The notes: generated from the sequence alone by a model not told the origin. Positions 8,246 to 16,082 are shown, counted from the stretch's first letter. The stretch: DNA of 28,815 nucleotides from Methanobrevibacter thaueri (GCF_015062905.1 NZ_SUTK01000022.1:1-28815), one strand, 5' to 3'. A program made the numbers and translations.

Positions 8246-9415
8246 ATGAACGTTGATGAATCCGAAAAAATTTTTACCAAATCATTTTTCCTGATATTCG
8301 GAGCGTTGCTGTTCACAGCTCTTGTGATGTATGCGTTGATGTCGACGGTGACAGAATACGCAACAACAATGGGCTCTACTGCAACGATTGCCGGACTGGT
8401 TTCTGGAATATACATTTTTGGAGGACTGTGCTCAAGGATATATTCAGGTGATGCCCTTGAGAGAATCGGCTGGCGAAAGATAGCTCTTGTTTTCATGGGA
8501 ATCCATTTTTTTGCATGTCTTCTGTATTTTGTAGTGGACAACATCACTCTACTTATCATAGTCAGATTCATACACGGTATAGGTTTCGGGGCATCAGCCA
8601 ATGCGATAGTGACAATAGCAACGGCAATATTGCCTAAAGGAAGATTTTCCGAAGCCTTTGGATATTTTATGCTTGGAACAACCATAGCGGTGGGTCTCGG
8701 GCCCTTTATTGGAGGATTCTTGTATGATTCATTTGGGTCTGTGGGATGCTTTGCTGCAGCTTCAATCTTCTCATTTTTGGCTTTGATATTCATAATTCTC
8801 ATTGATGTCGATAAATACGACACAAAGGATAAGAGTTCCAGCGATGAGTCATATTCAGGAATTGAAAAGGTAATAGAGTTCGGTGCTGTTCCCGTTTCAC
8901 TTTTTACGGCTCTCACAAGTCTCGGTTATGTGTCAATACTTTCATTTTACAGGCTTTATGCGGTTGAGGTGAACCTGACTGAGGTATTTTCATGGTTTTT
9001 CATCATATACTCAATCTGTCTTGTTGCCACAAGACCATTGGCAGGCAGAATCCAGGACAACGGCGGAGATAAAATCGTTTGTGTGGTTGGAATCATCGCA
9101 CAGTCAATAGGTCTGATGCTGATAGCACTTTACCCGTCAAACGTCACTGTTATAATCTGTGCAATATGTGCAGCTCTCGGATTCGGAACACTTAATTCGG
9201 CCAGCACTGCAATCATAACCAGAAAGGTCTCAGAACACCGCCGGTCATATGCAATATCAACATTTTTCATATTCTGTGATGCGACAATGGGTTTTGGACC
9301 TGCACTTTTGGGGTCATTCGTATCAGCGACTACAGGATATGCTCCTGTCTATTTCATTTCATCAATAATTACCATTTTGGCATTGCCTATCTGTTTATAC
9401 TCATTGAAATCGTAG
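8246..9415 (+). CDS. Major facilitator superfamily transporter
   Basis: 389 residues with about 12 hydrophobic segments in two halves. The MFS signature between helices 2 and 3 is visible as SRIYSGDALERIGWRK. RFIHGIGFGASANAIVTIAT is typical of helix 4 in drug and sugar exporters, and a related turn, TRPLAGRIQDNGGDK, repeats it in the second half. It is full length for a 12-helix member. The substrate is unknown; the closest general type is the efflux or sugar-phosphate-like MFS group. It lies 50 bases after the symporter accessory gene but has its own TATA box. Confidence 0.9.
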   Translation: MNVDESEKIFTKSFFLIFGALLFTALVMYALMSTVTEYATTMGSTATIAGLVSGIYIFGGLCSRIYSGDALERIGWRKIALVFMGIHFFACLLYFVVDNITLLIIVRFIHGIGFGASANAIVTIATAILPKGRFSEAFGYFMLGTTIAVGLGPFIGGFLYDSFGSVGCFAAASIFSFLALIFIILIDVDKYDTKDKSSSDESYSGIEKVIEFGAVPVSLFTALTSLGYVSILSFYRLYAVEVNLTEVFSWFFIIYSICLVATRPLAGRIQDNGGDKIVCVVGIIAQSIGLMLIALYPSNVTVIICAICAALGFGTLNSASTAIITRKVSEHRRSYAISTFFIFCDATMGFGPALLGSFVSATTGYAPVYFISSIITILALPICLYSLKS

Positions 9416-9900
9416 TTTTATATATAAATCGAACGTATCTTAGGATACAAATCATACGTAAGTGATTTGGATTGTTCTAATTTTTTTCATATTAGGATTA
9501 TGTGACCATTTGTGAGTTTATATGGTGAAGTAAATTTTACGAAGTTAAAGCAATATTTCACGTTTAAAACAATTTTTAGGTCTTTATTAATAGATGTGTT
9601 TCAATGTCTATCTGTTCCAACATGTGAAAACATGTTGTAGACATTGAATTTCAACTTTAACTTGTTTTTTAATGAACCGGCTAATTTTTAATGATTAAAT
9701 TTCAATCTATTTATCTCTTTTTTTTAAAATATGTTTTTTAGGAATTTGATTGTGAAATAAAAGTTTAAAAAGGTCTGAATATAAGTTCATTATAGAATTT
9801 TTAGTGAATGGGTTTAAGCATAGAAAATATCGGGAATTCAGTACGGAATTACGTACTTTTTCCGATAACTTTTTTATATCTATTTTTCAAATTATTTTTC
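9416..9900. other. Long non-coding stretch before the CMD-family gene
   Basis: No credible gene is visible in this stretch. It holds a short inverted repeat GTATC-TTAG-GATAC (9435-9448), the strong hairpin at 9600-9648, and an inverted repeat AGTACG/CGTACT (9840-9857) followed by TATA-like TTTTTATATC (9871-9880) upstream of ATG 9901. The rest is AT-rich without clear features. Confidence 0.6.
9600..9648. ncRNA. Strong bulged hairpin with GAAA tetraloop, candidate small RNA
   Basis: TTCAATGTCTA (9600-9610) pairs perfectly over 11 bp with TAGACATTGAA (9638-9648). CAACATGT (9618-9625) pairs over 8 bp with ACATGTTG (9630-9637) around the tetraloop GAAA (9626-9629). A single one-sided bulge TCTGTTC (9611-9617) separates the helices. 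On the plus strand GTTTAAAA (about 9562-9569) is at TATA distance upstream and TTTTTT (9665-9670) follows. That would define an RNA of roughly 80 bases. I recognise no known family. Confidence 0.5.
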
Positions 9901-10620
9901 ATGAAAGATTTATTTGACAATTTCACAAGAATCAAGAAAAATGACCCTGAATTTCATGAAATATTTAAAAACTTCGCATTTGATGAAGTGTATGAATACT
10001 CAACATTATCTCAAAAAGAAGCCGTTTTGGCGACATTGGCATCATTGATAGCCTGCCAGTCACCAAAGGCATTCAAAAAGATATTGCTTTCAGCGGTAAA
10101 TGAATACATCACTCCCGAAGAGGTGAAGGAACTGCTCTATCAGTCCGTTCCCTATGTCGGCTTTGGCCGTGCCCATAACTTCTTTGGAGTCGTAATCAAG
10201 GTATTTGACAAAAAGGGAATTGAGATGCCTTCAGCTCCAAGGTCAAACACAACCTCTGAAAACAGACGCAAAAAAGGCCGTGAAATCCAGGACAGGTACT
10301 TTGGAGCTGAAATGATTCAGGCCATGAATGACAATGCTCCCGAAGGCCAAAAGCACTTCAACGCTTTCCTTGAAGGATACTGCTTCGGGGACTTCTACAC
10401 CCGTGACGGATTGAACGACAGCGAAAGGGAACTGATCACCTTTGTGTTCATCGCAACTTTGGGCGGATGTGAAAACCAGTTAAGGGGCCATGTTCAGGGT
10501 AATTTAAGTGTAGGCAACGATAAGGAGAAATTGGTTTCAGCCATTACGGTTATTTTACCATATATTGGCTTTCCAAGGTCACTGAATGCATTGGCTATTG
10601 TTAATGAGATTTGCAGTTAA
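9901..10620 (+). CDS. Carboxymuconolactone decarboxylase family protein (tandem AhpD-like domains)
   Basis: 239 residues from ATG 9901. Two CMD/AhpD-like alpha-helical domains are visible. The first (about 20-105) has ALASLIACQSP and ITPEEVKELLYQSVPYVG. The second (about 145-239) has ELITFVFIATLGGCENQLRGH and VILPYIGFPRSLNAL. Such proteins are decarboxylases or thiol-dependent peroxidase helpers; neither domain shows the CxxC of true AhpD, so the activity is open. An upstream in-frame ATG at 9808 would add 31 residues, but that stretch contains a TATA-like element and an inverted repeat and encodes an odd hydrophobic tail. I therefore prefer 9901 as a likely leaderless start. Confidence 0.8.
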   Translation: MKDLFDNFTRIKKNDPEFHEIFKNFAFDEVYEYSTLSQKEAVLATLASLIACQSPKAFKKILLSAVNEYITPEEVKELLYQSVPYVGFGRAHNFFGVVIKVFDKKGIEMPSAPRSNTTSENRRKKGREIQDRYFGAEMIQAMNDNAPEGQKHFNAFLEGYCFGDFYTRDGLNDSERELITFVFIATLGGCENQLRGHVQGNLSVGNDKEKLVSAITVILPYIGFPRSLNALAIVNEICS

Positions 10621-10683
10621 CTCGATGCAAATATTTTCTTTCATTTTTTAGAGTTACCTATTTTTTCATGATGCGATATGAAC

Positions 10684-10714
10684 ATATTTACATCGATATG
10701 TAAATATTTATATA
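10684..10714 (+). promoter_or_regulatory. Palindromic operator abutting the modA TATA box
   Basis: ATATTTACAT (10684-10693) and ATGTAAATAT (10698-10707) are perfect 10-bp inverted arms around CGAT. TTTATATA (10707-10714) follows directly, so the palindrome covers the TFB-recognition element. A bound dimer should block initiation. A metal- or oxyanion-responsive repressor is the natural guess for a molybdate uptake gene, but no regulator is encoded nearby. Confidence 0.6.
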
Positions 10715-10789
10715 TCACTTGTTATTAAAAATATTATTGCTAATCATGATAGATGAAGTGCAAATAATGATTTTTGAATAATTGAAAGT

Positions 10790-10826
10790 GATGAATAAAT
10801 TACATCGAATAATAATGTTATTCATC
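10790..10826 (+). repeat. Inverted repeat in the modA leader
   Basis: GATGAATA (10790-10797) and ACAT (10802-10805) can pair with ATGT (10815-10818) and TATTCATC (10819-10826), giving a 12-bp helix with a 4-base bulge. If transcription starts about 25 bases after the upstream TATA box, this lies in a 5' leader of about 160 bases. Confidence 0.4.
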
Positions 10827-10897
10827 TTGCTTTAATCATTTATTTGAATTATTGCATTACATTATCTGGTTTGTATTATTTATATGGGAGAATAGTT

Positions 10898-11725
10898 ATG
10901 AAATCTAATAAAATCGCAATTATTGCTATTATAGCTATTGTCGTTGCAGTTGTTTCAATTGGTTCCTGTTCTGCAGGTCTTTTTGACTTTATGGGCGGTG
11001 ACAACGCTACTGACGATAGTTTAAATGGACAAGAGGTTAACTTAGCTGCTGCAGCTAGTTTGAAAAACGCTTTTGATGAAAAGTTAATTCCAATGTTTGA
11101 ACAAAAATATCCTGGTGTAAAAGTTACACCTACCTACGCTTCAAGTGGGGATTTACAAACTCAAATTGAAAACGGTTTAAAAGCAGACGTATTCATGTCC
11201 GCTTCTAACAAACAGATGAACGCTTTAATTGAAGAAGATTTAGTTGACAATAATACCAATCTTCAATTTTTAGAAAACAAAGTTGTTTTAATTGTACCAA
11301 AAGACTCAAACGCTAATATCTCTTCATTTGATGATTTGAAAAATGTAAACGGTACCATTGCTATTGGTGATCCTGAATCAGTACCAGCGGGTCAATACGC
11401 TAAAGAAGCATTGAACAACACCGGCATTTGGAATGATGTTGAACCTAAATTATCTTTAGGTAAAGATGTAACTGAAGTATTAAACCAAGTAGCTCAAGGA
11501 TCTGCTGACTGTGGTATTGTATATGCTACTGACGCTAAATCAACTGATGATGTTAAAGTAGTTTGCGAAGCTCCTGATGACGCTTTAAAAACTCCAGTTA
11601 TTTATCCTGTAGCTTCACTTAAAAATTCAACTGATTCAAACGCTACAAAAGCATTCATGGACTTCTTGCAAACCCAAGAAGCTAAAGATGTATTCGTTGA
11701 ATACGGTTTCACTCTCCACGAATAA
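10898..11725 (+). CDS. modA: Molybdate/tungstate ABC transporter substrate-binding protein
   Basis: 275 residues. The start is set at ATG 10898 because GGGAG lies at 10886-10890; an earlier ATG at 10844 has no such site. A hydrophobic signal (about 5-22) ends in IGSC, so C24 is a probable lipid-anchored cysteine. The mature part has ModA hallmarks: NLAAAASLKNAF, YASSGDLQTQIENGLKADV with FMSASN, and DCGIVYATDAK near the C-terminus. It captures molybdate or tungstate outside the membrane for ModBC. Molybdenum or tungsten is needed for formylmethanofuran dehydrogenase in methanogenesis. Sequence alone cannot tell which oxyanion it prefers. Transcription appears controlled by the palindrome at 10684-10707. 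Confidence 0.94.
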   Translation: MKSNKIAIIAIIAIVVAVVSIGSCSAGLFDFMGGDNATDDSLNGQEVNLAAAASLKNAFDEKLIPMFEQKYPGVKVTPTYASSGDLQTQIENGLKADVFMSASNKQMNALIEEDLVDNNTNLQFLENKVVLIVPKDSNANISSFDDLKNVNGTIAIGDPESVPAGQYAKEALNNTGIWNDVEPKLSLGKDVTEVLNQVAQGSADCGIVYATDAKSTDDVKVVCEAPDDALKTPVIYPVASLKNSTDSNATKAFMDFLQTQEAKDVFVEYGFTLHE

Positions 11726-11741
11726 TTAAGGAGAGATTCTA

Positions 11742-11948
11742 ATGGAAATCAGTGCAAGAAACCAATTAAAAGGTAAAGTTACTGATGTTGAGCTTGGTGC
11801 TGTAATGGCAAATATTAAAATTGAAATTACAGAACCTAATGTTATCACTGCAGTCATTACAAAGGAATCTGCTGAAAAATTAGGTTTAACCGAAGGCGAC
11901 GATGTATGCGCCATTATCAAATCAACTGAAGTAATTGTAGGAAAATAA
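11742..11948 (+). CDS. mop: TOBE-domain molybdate-binding protein (molbindin)
   Basis: 68 residues forming one complete TOBE/Mop domain: ISARNQLKGKVTDVELGAVM, then ITAVITKESAEKLGL and DDVCAIIKSTEVIVG. Molbindins assemble as oligomers and store or buffer molybdate or tungstate in the cytoplasm. The gene lies 16 bases after modA with the strong site AAGGAGAG before its ATG, so it is in the modA transcript. A hairpin and T-run follow directly, separating it from modB. Confidence 0.92.
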   Translation: MEISARNQLKGKVTDVELGAVMANIKIEITEPNVITAVITKESAEKLGLTEGDDVCAIIKSTEVIVGK

Positions 11949-11953
11949 AAACG

Positions 11954-11986
11954 AGTGGGTAAAACTCCCACTTTCACTTTTTTTTT
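11954..11986 (+). terminator. Intrinsic-type terminator after mop
   Basis: AGTGGG (11954-11959) pairs with CCCACT (11967-11972), and a T-rich run ending in nine T residues (11978-11986) follows. It would end the modA-mop transcript and leave modB dependent on its own promoter. Confidence 0.65.
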
Positions 11987-11993
11987 AAAAACC

Positions 11994-12028
11994 GACATGA
12001 AAAATTATATATGTCTTGAAAAGACATA
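11994..12028 (+). promoter_or_regulatory. Inverted repeat overlapping the modB promoter
   Basis: TATGTCTT (12010-12017) and AAGACATA (12021-12028) are perfect 8-bp arms around GAA, just after TATA-like AATTATATA (about 12003-12011). A third half-site GACAT lies at 11994-11998, so half-sites flank the TATA box on both sides. It differs from the palindrome at modA, suggesting separate control. Confidence 0.5.
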
Positions 12029-12060
12029 AGATTAACAAGAATTATAAAGGATTTGCTGAC

Positions 12061-12735
12061 ATGATGGATTGGTCTACTGTTCTCATCTCAATGAAAACTG
12101 CAAGCTTATCGATTTTCATAACCTTTTTTTTAGGCTTGTTTGCTGCTTGGGCTATCGTTAAGATGAAGAATGAACCAATTAAAATGTTTTTGGATGGAGT
12201 TTTCACACTCCCGCTTGTATTGCCTCCTACTGTAGTAGGGTTCTTTTTATTATTTATTTTTGGTGTCAGGGGGCCTATAGGTAAGTTTTTTATAGATTTT
12301 TTTGCTTATAAAATAGCTTTTTCATGGCCTGCGACTGTTATTGCTGCGATAGTCATGTCTTTTCCATTGATGTACCGTTCCGTTCGAGGCGCTTTTGAAC
12401 AGGTGGATTACAACCTGTTGGATGCCGGCCGTACATTAGGCATGTCCGAATGGAAAATTTTCTGGAAAGTTTTATTTGCAAATTCATTGCCGGGAATTAT
12501 TAGTGGAGGGATCCTTGCATATGCTCGTGGTTTAGGTGAATTCGGTGCTACAGCAATGCTTGCAGGGAATATTGCCGGTCAAACCAGAACTCTTCCATTG
12601 GCAGTTTATTCTGAAGTGGCTGCAGGCAATATGGGAGAGGCCTTTAATTATGTGCTCGTCATTGTTTTCATTGCATTCATTGCCATCTTCATCATGGATT
12701 ATATTTCCATAAGAAAGGAAAAACAGTGGAGATAA
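12061..12735 (+). CDS. modB: Molybdate ABC transporter permease
   Basis: 224 residues from ATG 12061. A TTG at 12016 would extend it, but it lies inside the inverted repeat near the TATA box and has no ribosome-binding site; AAAGGA precedes 12061. About six hydrophobic helices are visible. The cytoplasmic EAA loop that contacts the ATPase is clear as DAGRTLGMSEWKIFWKV, followed by ISGGILAYARGLGEFGATAM, a conserved ModB segment. It forms the channel for molybdate or tungstate. modC follows 31 bases later and is probably in the same transcript. Confidence 0.93.
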   Translation: MMDWSTVLISMKTASLSIFITFFLGLFAAWAIVKMKNEPIKMFLDGVFTLPLVLPPTVVGFFLLFIFGVRGPIGKFFIDFFAYKIAFSWPATVIAAIVMSFPLMYRSVRGAFEQVDYNLLDAGRTLGMSEWKIFWKVLFANSLPGIISGGILAYARGLGEFGATAMLAGNIAGQTRTLPLAVYSEVAAGNMGEAFNYVLVIVFIAFIAIFIMDYISIRKEKQWR

Positions 12736-12766
12736 TTCTTATTTTTATATTTTGAGAGGATATATT

Positions 12767-13804
12767 ATGCATAATAAATTGTTAAAAGTAGATATCCAAA
12801 TGAAACTTAGCGAATTTGACCTCGACGTTAGTTTTGAATTGAAGAATAGGCGTTTAGGCATTCTTGGTCCGTCAGGATGCGGAAAAAGCATGACCTTGAA
12901 ATCAATTGCAGGTATCGTAACACCAGATAAAGGTGTTGTGAGTTTAACAAGTGGTGAGGAAACTGTATATTTTGATTCCAATAAAAAAATCAACTTGAAA
13001 CCTCAAAAAAGAAATGTGGGGTACCTGTTTCAGAATTATGCTTTATTTCCCAACATGACTGTGGAAGAGAATATCGCCGTTGGCCTGTCCAAGGGGGATG
13101 ACGGCAAAACTGTGTCTGAAATGATCAAGCGATTTCATTTGGACGGGCTGGAAAAAAGATATCCCAGACAATTGTCTGGAGGCCAGCAGCAAAGAGTTGC
13201 TTTAGCCCGCATATCTGCCTATGGTCCTGATGTCATATTGTTGGATGAGCCATTCAGTGCCATGGATACTTTTTTAAAGGAGCAATTGCGTATTGAACTT
13301 CTGAATTCACTGAAAGATTTTGATGGATTCTCCATTATGGTTACTCATGACCGTGATGAGGCATTCCAGTTTTGTGATGAGCTTATCGTGCTGGACAAGG
13401 GAAAGATTATAGCAAAAGGAAATACCTATGATGTATTTGAAAATCCAAGAAGGGTTCAGGTTGCAAGGCTTACCGGATGTAAAAACATCTCCAAAGTTGA
13501 AATTGTCGATGATTATCATCTCAAATCCATTGATTGGGGAGTTATATTTGAAACATCTGATAAAATTTCATCAGATATTACTCATATTGGAATAAGGGCG
13601 CATGATTTTGTGCCTGCTGAAAAGGATGACGTTAATGCTTTTGACACTTTAAACTCAACAGTATTGGAAAAGCCTTTTGAATGGGAAATCACATTAGCAA
13701 ATGGTTTGTGGTGGAAAGCCGATAAACTGATTGATGAGCATGATTTTGTGATTCCGGATTATTTAAAGATAGATCCTAAAAATATAATCCTGTTGGAAGA
13801 GTAG
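12767..13804 (+). CDS. modC: Molybdate ABC transporter ATP-binding protein, copy 1
   Basis: 345 residues from ATG 12767, which GAGAGGA precedes; an upstream TTG at 12752 overlaps that site and is rejected. All ABC ATPase motifs are present: Walker A GPSGCGKS (34-41), Q89 in LFQNYALFP, signature LSGGQ (136-140), Walker B VILLDE (156-161) and the switch histidine in VTHDRDE (H194). The C-terminal third (about 230-345) is a regulatory extension with GIRAHDF. It powers uptake with ModB directly upstream. It is collinear with the copy at 14016 with no gaps, and by eye about four residues in five are identical. This copy is the more AT-rich of the two. Confidence 0.93.
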   Translation: MHNKLLKVDIQMKLSEFDLDVSFELKNRRLGILGPSGCGKSMTLKSIAGIVTPDKGVVSLTSGEETVYFDSNKKINLKPQKRNVGYLFQNYALFPNMTVEENIAVGLSKGDDGKTVSEMIKRFHLDGLEKRYPRQLSGGQQQRVALARISAYGPDVILLDEPFSAMDTFLKEQLRIELLNSLKDFDGFSIMVTHDRDEAFQFCDELIVLDKGKIIAKGNTYDVFENPRRVQVARLTGCKNISKVEIVDDYHLKSIDWGVIFETSDKISSDITHIGIRAHDFVPAEKDDVNAFDTLNSTVLEKPFEWEITLANGLWWKADKLIDEHDFVIPDYLKIDPKNIILLEE

Positions 13805-14015
13805 TGAATATGCTCTCCATAATTATTTTATTCTTTAAATCATTTTAATTTAAATATTTAGATAATATAATTCTTTAATTTATCTTAAATTCATTTTTTT
13901 CCGTTATTATGTTAAATTCACTTCGTATAATCTGTTTAATCGAGTAAACTTATTTAAATAATGAAATTTAAAATTCTAATTAGATTTTTTGATTTTATAT
14001 GTTTAGAGGCAGATT

Positions 14016-15053
14016 ATGAGCGACAAGTCATTAAAAGTCAATATTCAAAAGAAACTTAAGGAATTTAATTTGGAAGTTGATTTTGAGTTGAAAAAGGGGT
14101 GTTTGGGCATTCTTGGCCCTTCCGGCTGCGGCAAGAGCATGACCTTGAAATCCGTTGCGGGCATTGTGGACCCTGATAATGGTATTGTGAGCTTGACCAC
14201 AGATGAGGAGTACATCTATTTCGATTCTACAAAAAAGATTAATTTGAAGCCTCAAAAAAGAAAAGTTGGTTATCTGTTTCAGAATTATGCTTTGTTTCCT
14301 AACATGACCGTTGAGGAAAACGTTGCGGCAGGCCTGTCAAAGGATGATGACGAAAAAAGGGTTTCTGAAATGATAAGGCGCTTCCATCTTGAAGGGCTTG
14401 AAAAAAGATACCCTCGACAGTTGTCAGGAGGCCAGCAGCAAAGGGTGGCTCTGGCACGTATTCTGGCATATGGTCCTGATGTGATATTGCTCGATGAGCC
14501 GTTCAGTGCAATGGATGCATTCCTGAAGGAGCAGCTGCGTTTGGAACTTGTCAGGCTGCTTGAGGATTTTGATGGATTTTCCATTCTGGTGACCCACGAC
14601 CGTGATGAGGTGTTCCAGTTCTGTGACGACCTTATAATACTGGACAAGGGCAAGGTCATTGCACAGGGCCCCACCCATGAGGTGTTTGAAAATCCCGGAA
14701 AGGTTCAGGTCGCAAGGCTTACCGGATGTAAGAACATCTCCAGAGTCGAGATTATAGATGACTATCATGTCAAATCCATTGATTGGGGCGTTGAATTCGA
14801 GGTGTCTGAGAAAATTTCTCCTGAAATCACTCATATTGGAATAAGGGCGCACGATTTTTCAGCTGCAGGCAAAGATGAGGTGAACGTATTTGGCACAAAT
14901 GATTCAAGCAAGCTGGAAAAGCCTTTTGAATGGGAAATAACCCTGGCAAACGGTTTGTGGTGGAAGGTCGACAAGAAGATTCATGAGCATGATTTCGTCA
15001 TTCCAGAGTATTTGAAGGTCGACCCTGAAAACATAATCCTGCTTGAGGAATAA
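14016..15053 (+). CDS. modC: Molybdate-type ABC transporter ATP-binding protein, copy 2 (tandem paralogue)
   Basis: 345 residues, matching copy 1 end to end without indels. Walker A, Q-loop, LSGGQ, VILLDE and VTHDRDE are intact, so it should be active. It is separated from copy 1 by 211 AT-rich bases with its own TATA-like elements (about 13948-13958 and 13993-14000), and GAGG precedes the ATG. No second modA or modB is visible here. It either shares ModB, giving alternative ATPases under different control, or serves a permease elsewhere. Third codon positions are noticeably richer in G and C than in copy 1, so the duplication is not recent or one copy was acquired or converted. Confidence 0.9.
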   Translation: MSDKSLKVNIQKKLKEFNLEVDFELKKGCLGILGPSGCGKSMTLKSVAGIVDPDNGIVSLTTDEEYIYFDSTKKINLKPQKRKVGYLFQNYALFPNMTVEENVAAGLSKDDDEKRVSEMIRRFHLEGLEKRYPRQLSGGQQQRVALARILAYGPDVILLDEPFSAMDAFLKEQLRLELVRLLEDFDGFSILVTHDRDEVFQFCDDLIILDKGKVIAQGPTHEVFENPGKVQVARLTGCKNISRVEIIDDYHVKSIDWGVEFEVSEKISPEITHIGIRAHDFSAAGKDEVNVFGTNDSSKLEKPFEWEITLANGLWWKVDKKIHEHDFVIPEYLKVDPENIILLEE

Positions 15054-15185
15054 CTGATTTGACTTTAAAAAATTGTTCTCACTTTGTAATATTGCTTTTT
15101 AATCAAAGGAAAATAATTTAAATGATTAAAATCAATAGTATGACCGATATTATTCAAGTAAACTATTTTGAAAGGATGTGTTAAA

Positions 15186-15326
15186 ATGGCTAAACCGATT
15201 AGACCAACACTTGAATTAGAAGGCAAGGATGCAATCGAATTTCTTGAATGGATGGAAGAACCTCCTACTGAAAAGGATAAAGAGTTTTGGAAAGAAGTTT
15301 ATTCACAACGAAGGGTCTTATTCTAG
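15186..15326 (+). CDS. Small protein, 46 residues, tandem paralogue A (antitoxin-like)
   Basis: The frame runs from ATG 15186 to TAG, with AAGGATGTG upstream as ribosome-binding site. The product begins MAKPIRPTLELEGKDAIEFL and ends SQRRVLF. It is highly charged, helical and has no cysteine. The next gene encodes a protein of equal length with the same start and end pattern, which argues that both are real. The opening KPI-P-P-L-G-DA-FL resembles, from memory, the N-terminus of small archaeal and bacterial antitoxin-like proteins, but no toxin gene is adjacent. Function unproven. Confidence 0.72.
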   Translation: MAKPIRPTLELEGKDAIEFLEWMEEPPTEKDKEFWKEVYSQRRVLF

Positions 15327-15350
15327 AGCATTAAATGGAGGAGTATTAAA

Positions 15351-15491
15351 ATGGCTAAACCTATTAGTCCATCACCTGTAATTGAAGGTGAGGATGCAAT
15401 TAAAATTGTTAAAAAGATGTATAAATCACCAAGTGGCGAATATAAAGAATTAGCTAAAGAAATCAGGTCTCAAAGATTTGTCCCTTTTTAA
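15351..15491 (+). CDS. Small protein, 46 residues, tandem paralogue B (antitoxin-like)
   Basis: Starts at ATG 15351 behind a very strong GGAGGAG (15337-15343), 24 bases after paralogue A. It begins MAKPISPSPVIEGEDAIKIV and ends SQRFVPF. Shared with A are MAKPI, the EG-DAI segment and the C-terminal SQR-V-F. The middle differs: A has EEPPTEKDKEFWKE, B has YKSPSGEYKELAKE. Same length and spacing point to tandem duplication and one transcript. A possible hairpin TAGATTT/AAATCTA (15503-15523) follows and could end transcription. Function unknown; see A. Confidence 0.72.
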   Translation: MAKPISPSPVIEGEDAIKIVKKMYKSPSGEYKELAKEIRSQRFVPF

Positions 15492-15545
15492 ATATAATTT
15501 TATAGATTTTTTCTTTAAATCTAATTATTGCGATGGATTCGCAGT

Positions 15546-16082
15546 TCAATATTTAAAGCAACATTCCTGATGATTGTCAATCATGCCAATGGATTCAAGA
15601 TAGGAATATATTATTGTCGGGCCGACAAACTTCATGCCTCTCTTTTTCAGGTCCTTTGAAATGTGTCTGGACAATTCGGATTCTGTTAAAAACTCGGCTT
15701 TAATGATTTCACCATCTGTAAATCCCCAGATGTATTCGTCAAAGCTTCCGAATTCATCCTGTATTTCAATGAACACCTGCGCATTGTTGACGGCTGCATT
15801 GATCTTTCCCTTATGGCGGATTATGCCTTCATTCATCCGCAGTTCCTCAACCTTTGCATCATCATAACTGGCCACTTTTCTAACGTCAAAGTCATCAAAG
15901 GCCCTTTTGAAGTTTTCACGCTTTTTAAGGATTGTAATCCATGACAGTCCTGCCTGAAATGACTCCAAAACAAGCATCTCAAACAGTTCCCTGTCGTCAT
16001 GGGTTGGAACTCCCCATTCATCATCATGATATCTCACATAAACTTCGTCGCTTCCTGCCCATGTGCATCGATTTTCGCTCAT
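15546..16082 (-). CDS. tag: DNA-3-methyladenine glycosylase I
   Basis: 178 residues from the ATG at 16082. A further ATG at 16097 is too close to the TATA-like element (about 16113). The fold is the HhH-type Tag family: CTWAGSDEVYVRYHDDEWG at the N-terminus and FQAGLSWITILKKRENF in the centre. The structural zinc ligands known in E. coli Tag are matched in spacing: C6 and H19 at the start, H171 and C175 at the end. It excises 3-methyladenine from alkylated DNA as the first step of base-excision repair. It is monocistronic and divergent from the aldo/keto reductase gene; an imperfect inverted repeat (16129-16151) lies between the two promoters. Confidence 0.94.
   Translation of the reverse strand: MSENRCTWAGSDEVYVRYHDDEWGVPTHDDRELFEMLVLESFQAGLSWITILKKRENFKRAFDDFDVRKVASYDDAKVEELRMNEGIIRHKGKINAAVNNAQVFIEIQDEFGSFDEYIWGFTDGEIIKAEFLTESELSRHISKDLKKRGMKFVGPTIIYSYLESIGMIDNHQECCFKY

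Noticed and set aside
8134..8916. A 260-codon open frame on the minus strand
   Set aside because: It is antisense to the MFS gene and the accessory gene, has no ribosome-binding site, and its sequence is the usual mirror of membrane-protein codons.
9600..9648. A solitary CRISPR repeat or small array
   Set aside because: The sequence occurs once here with no spaced copies and no cas genes, and the structure is much stronger than a typical repeat hairpin.
9808..9900. N-terminal extension of the CMD protein
   Set aside because: The stretch contains a TATA-like element and an inverted repeat and encodes an unlikely hydrophobic tail on a soluble protein; kept as a possible alternative start.
12016..12060. 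TTG start for modB
   Set aside because: It lies in the promoter's inverted repeat and at or before the expected transcript start; ATG 12061 has an AAAGGA site.
14285..14852. Open frames on the minus strand within modC copy 2
   Set aside because: They are shadows of the conserved ABC ATPase and have no start signals.
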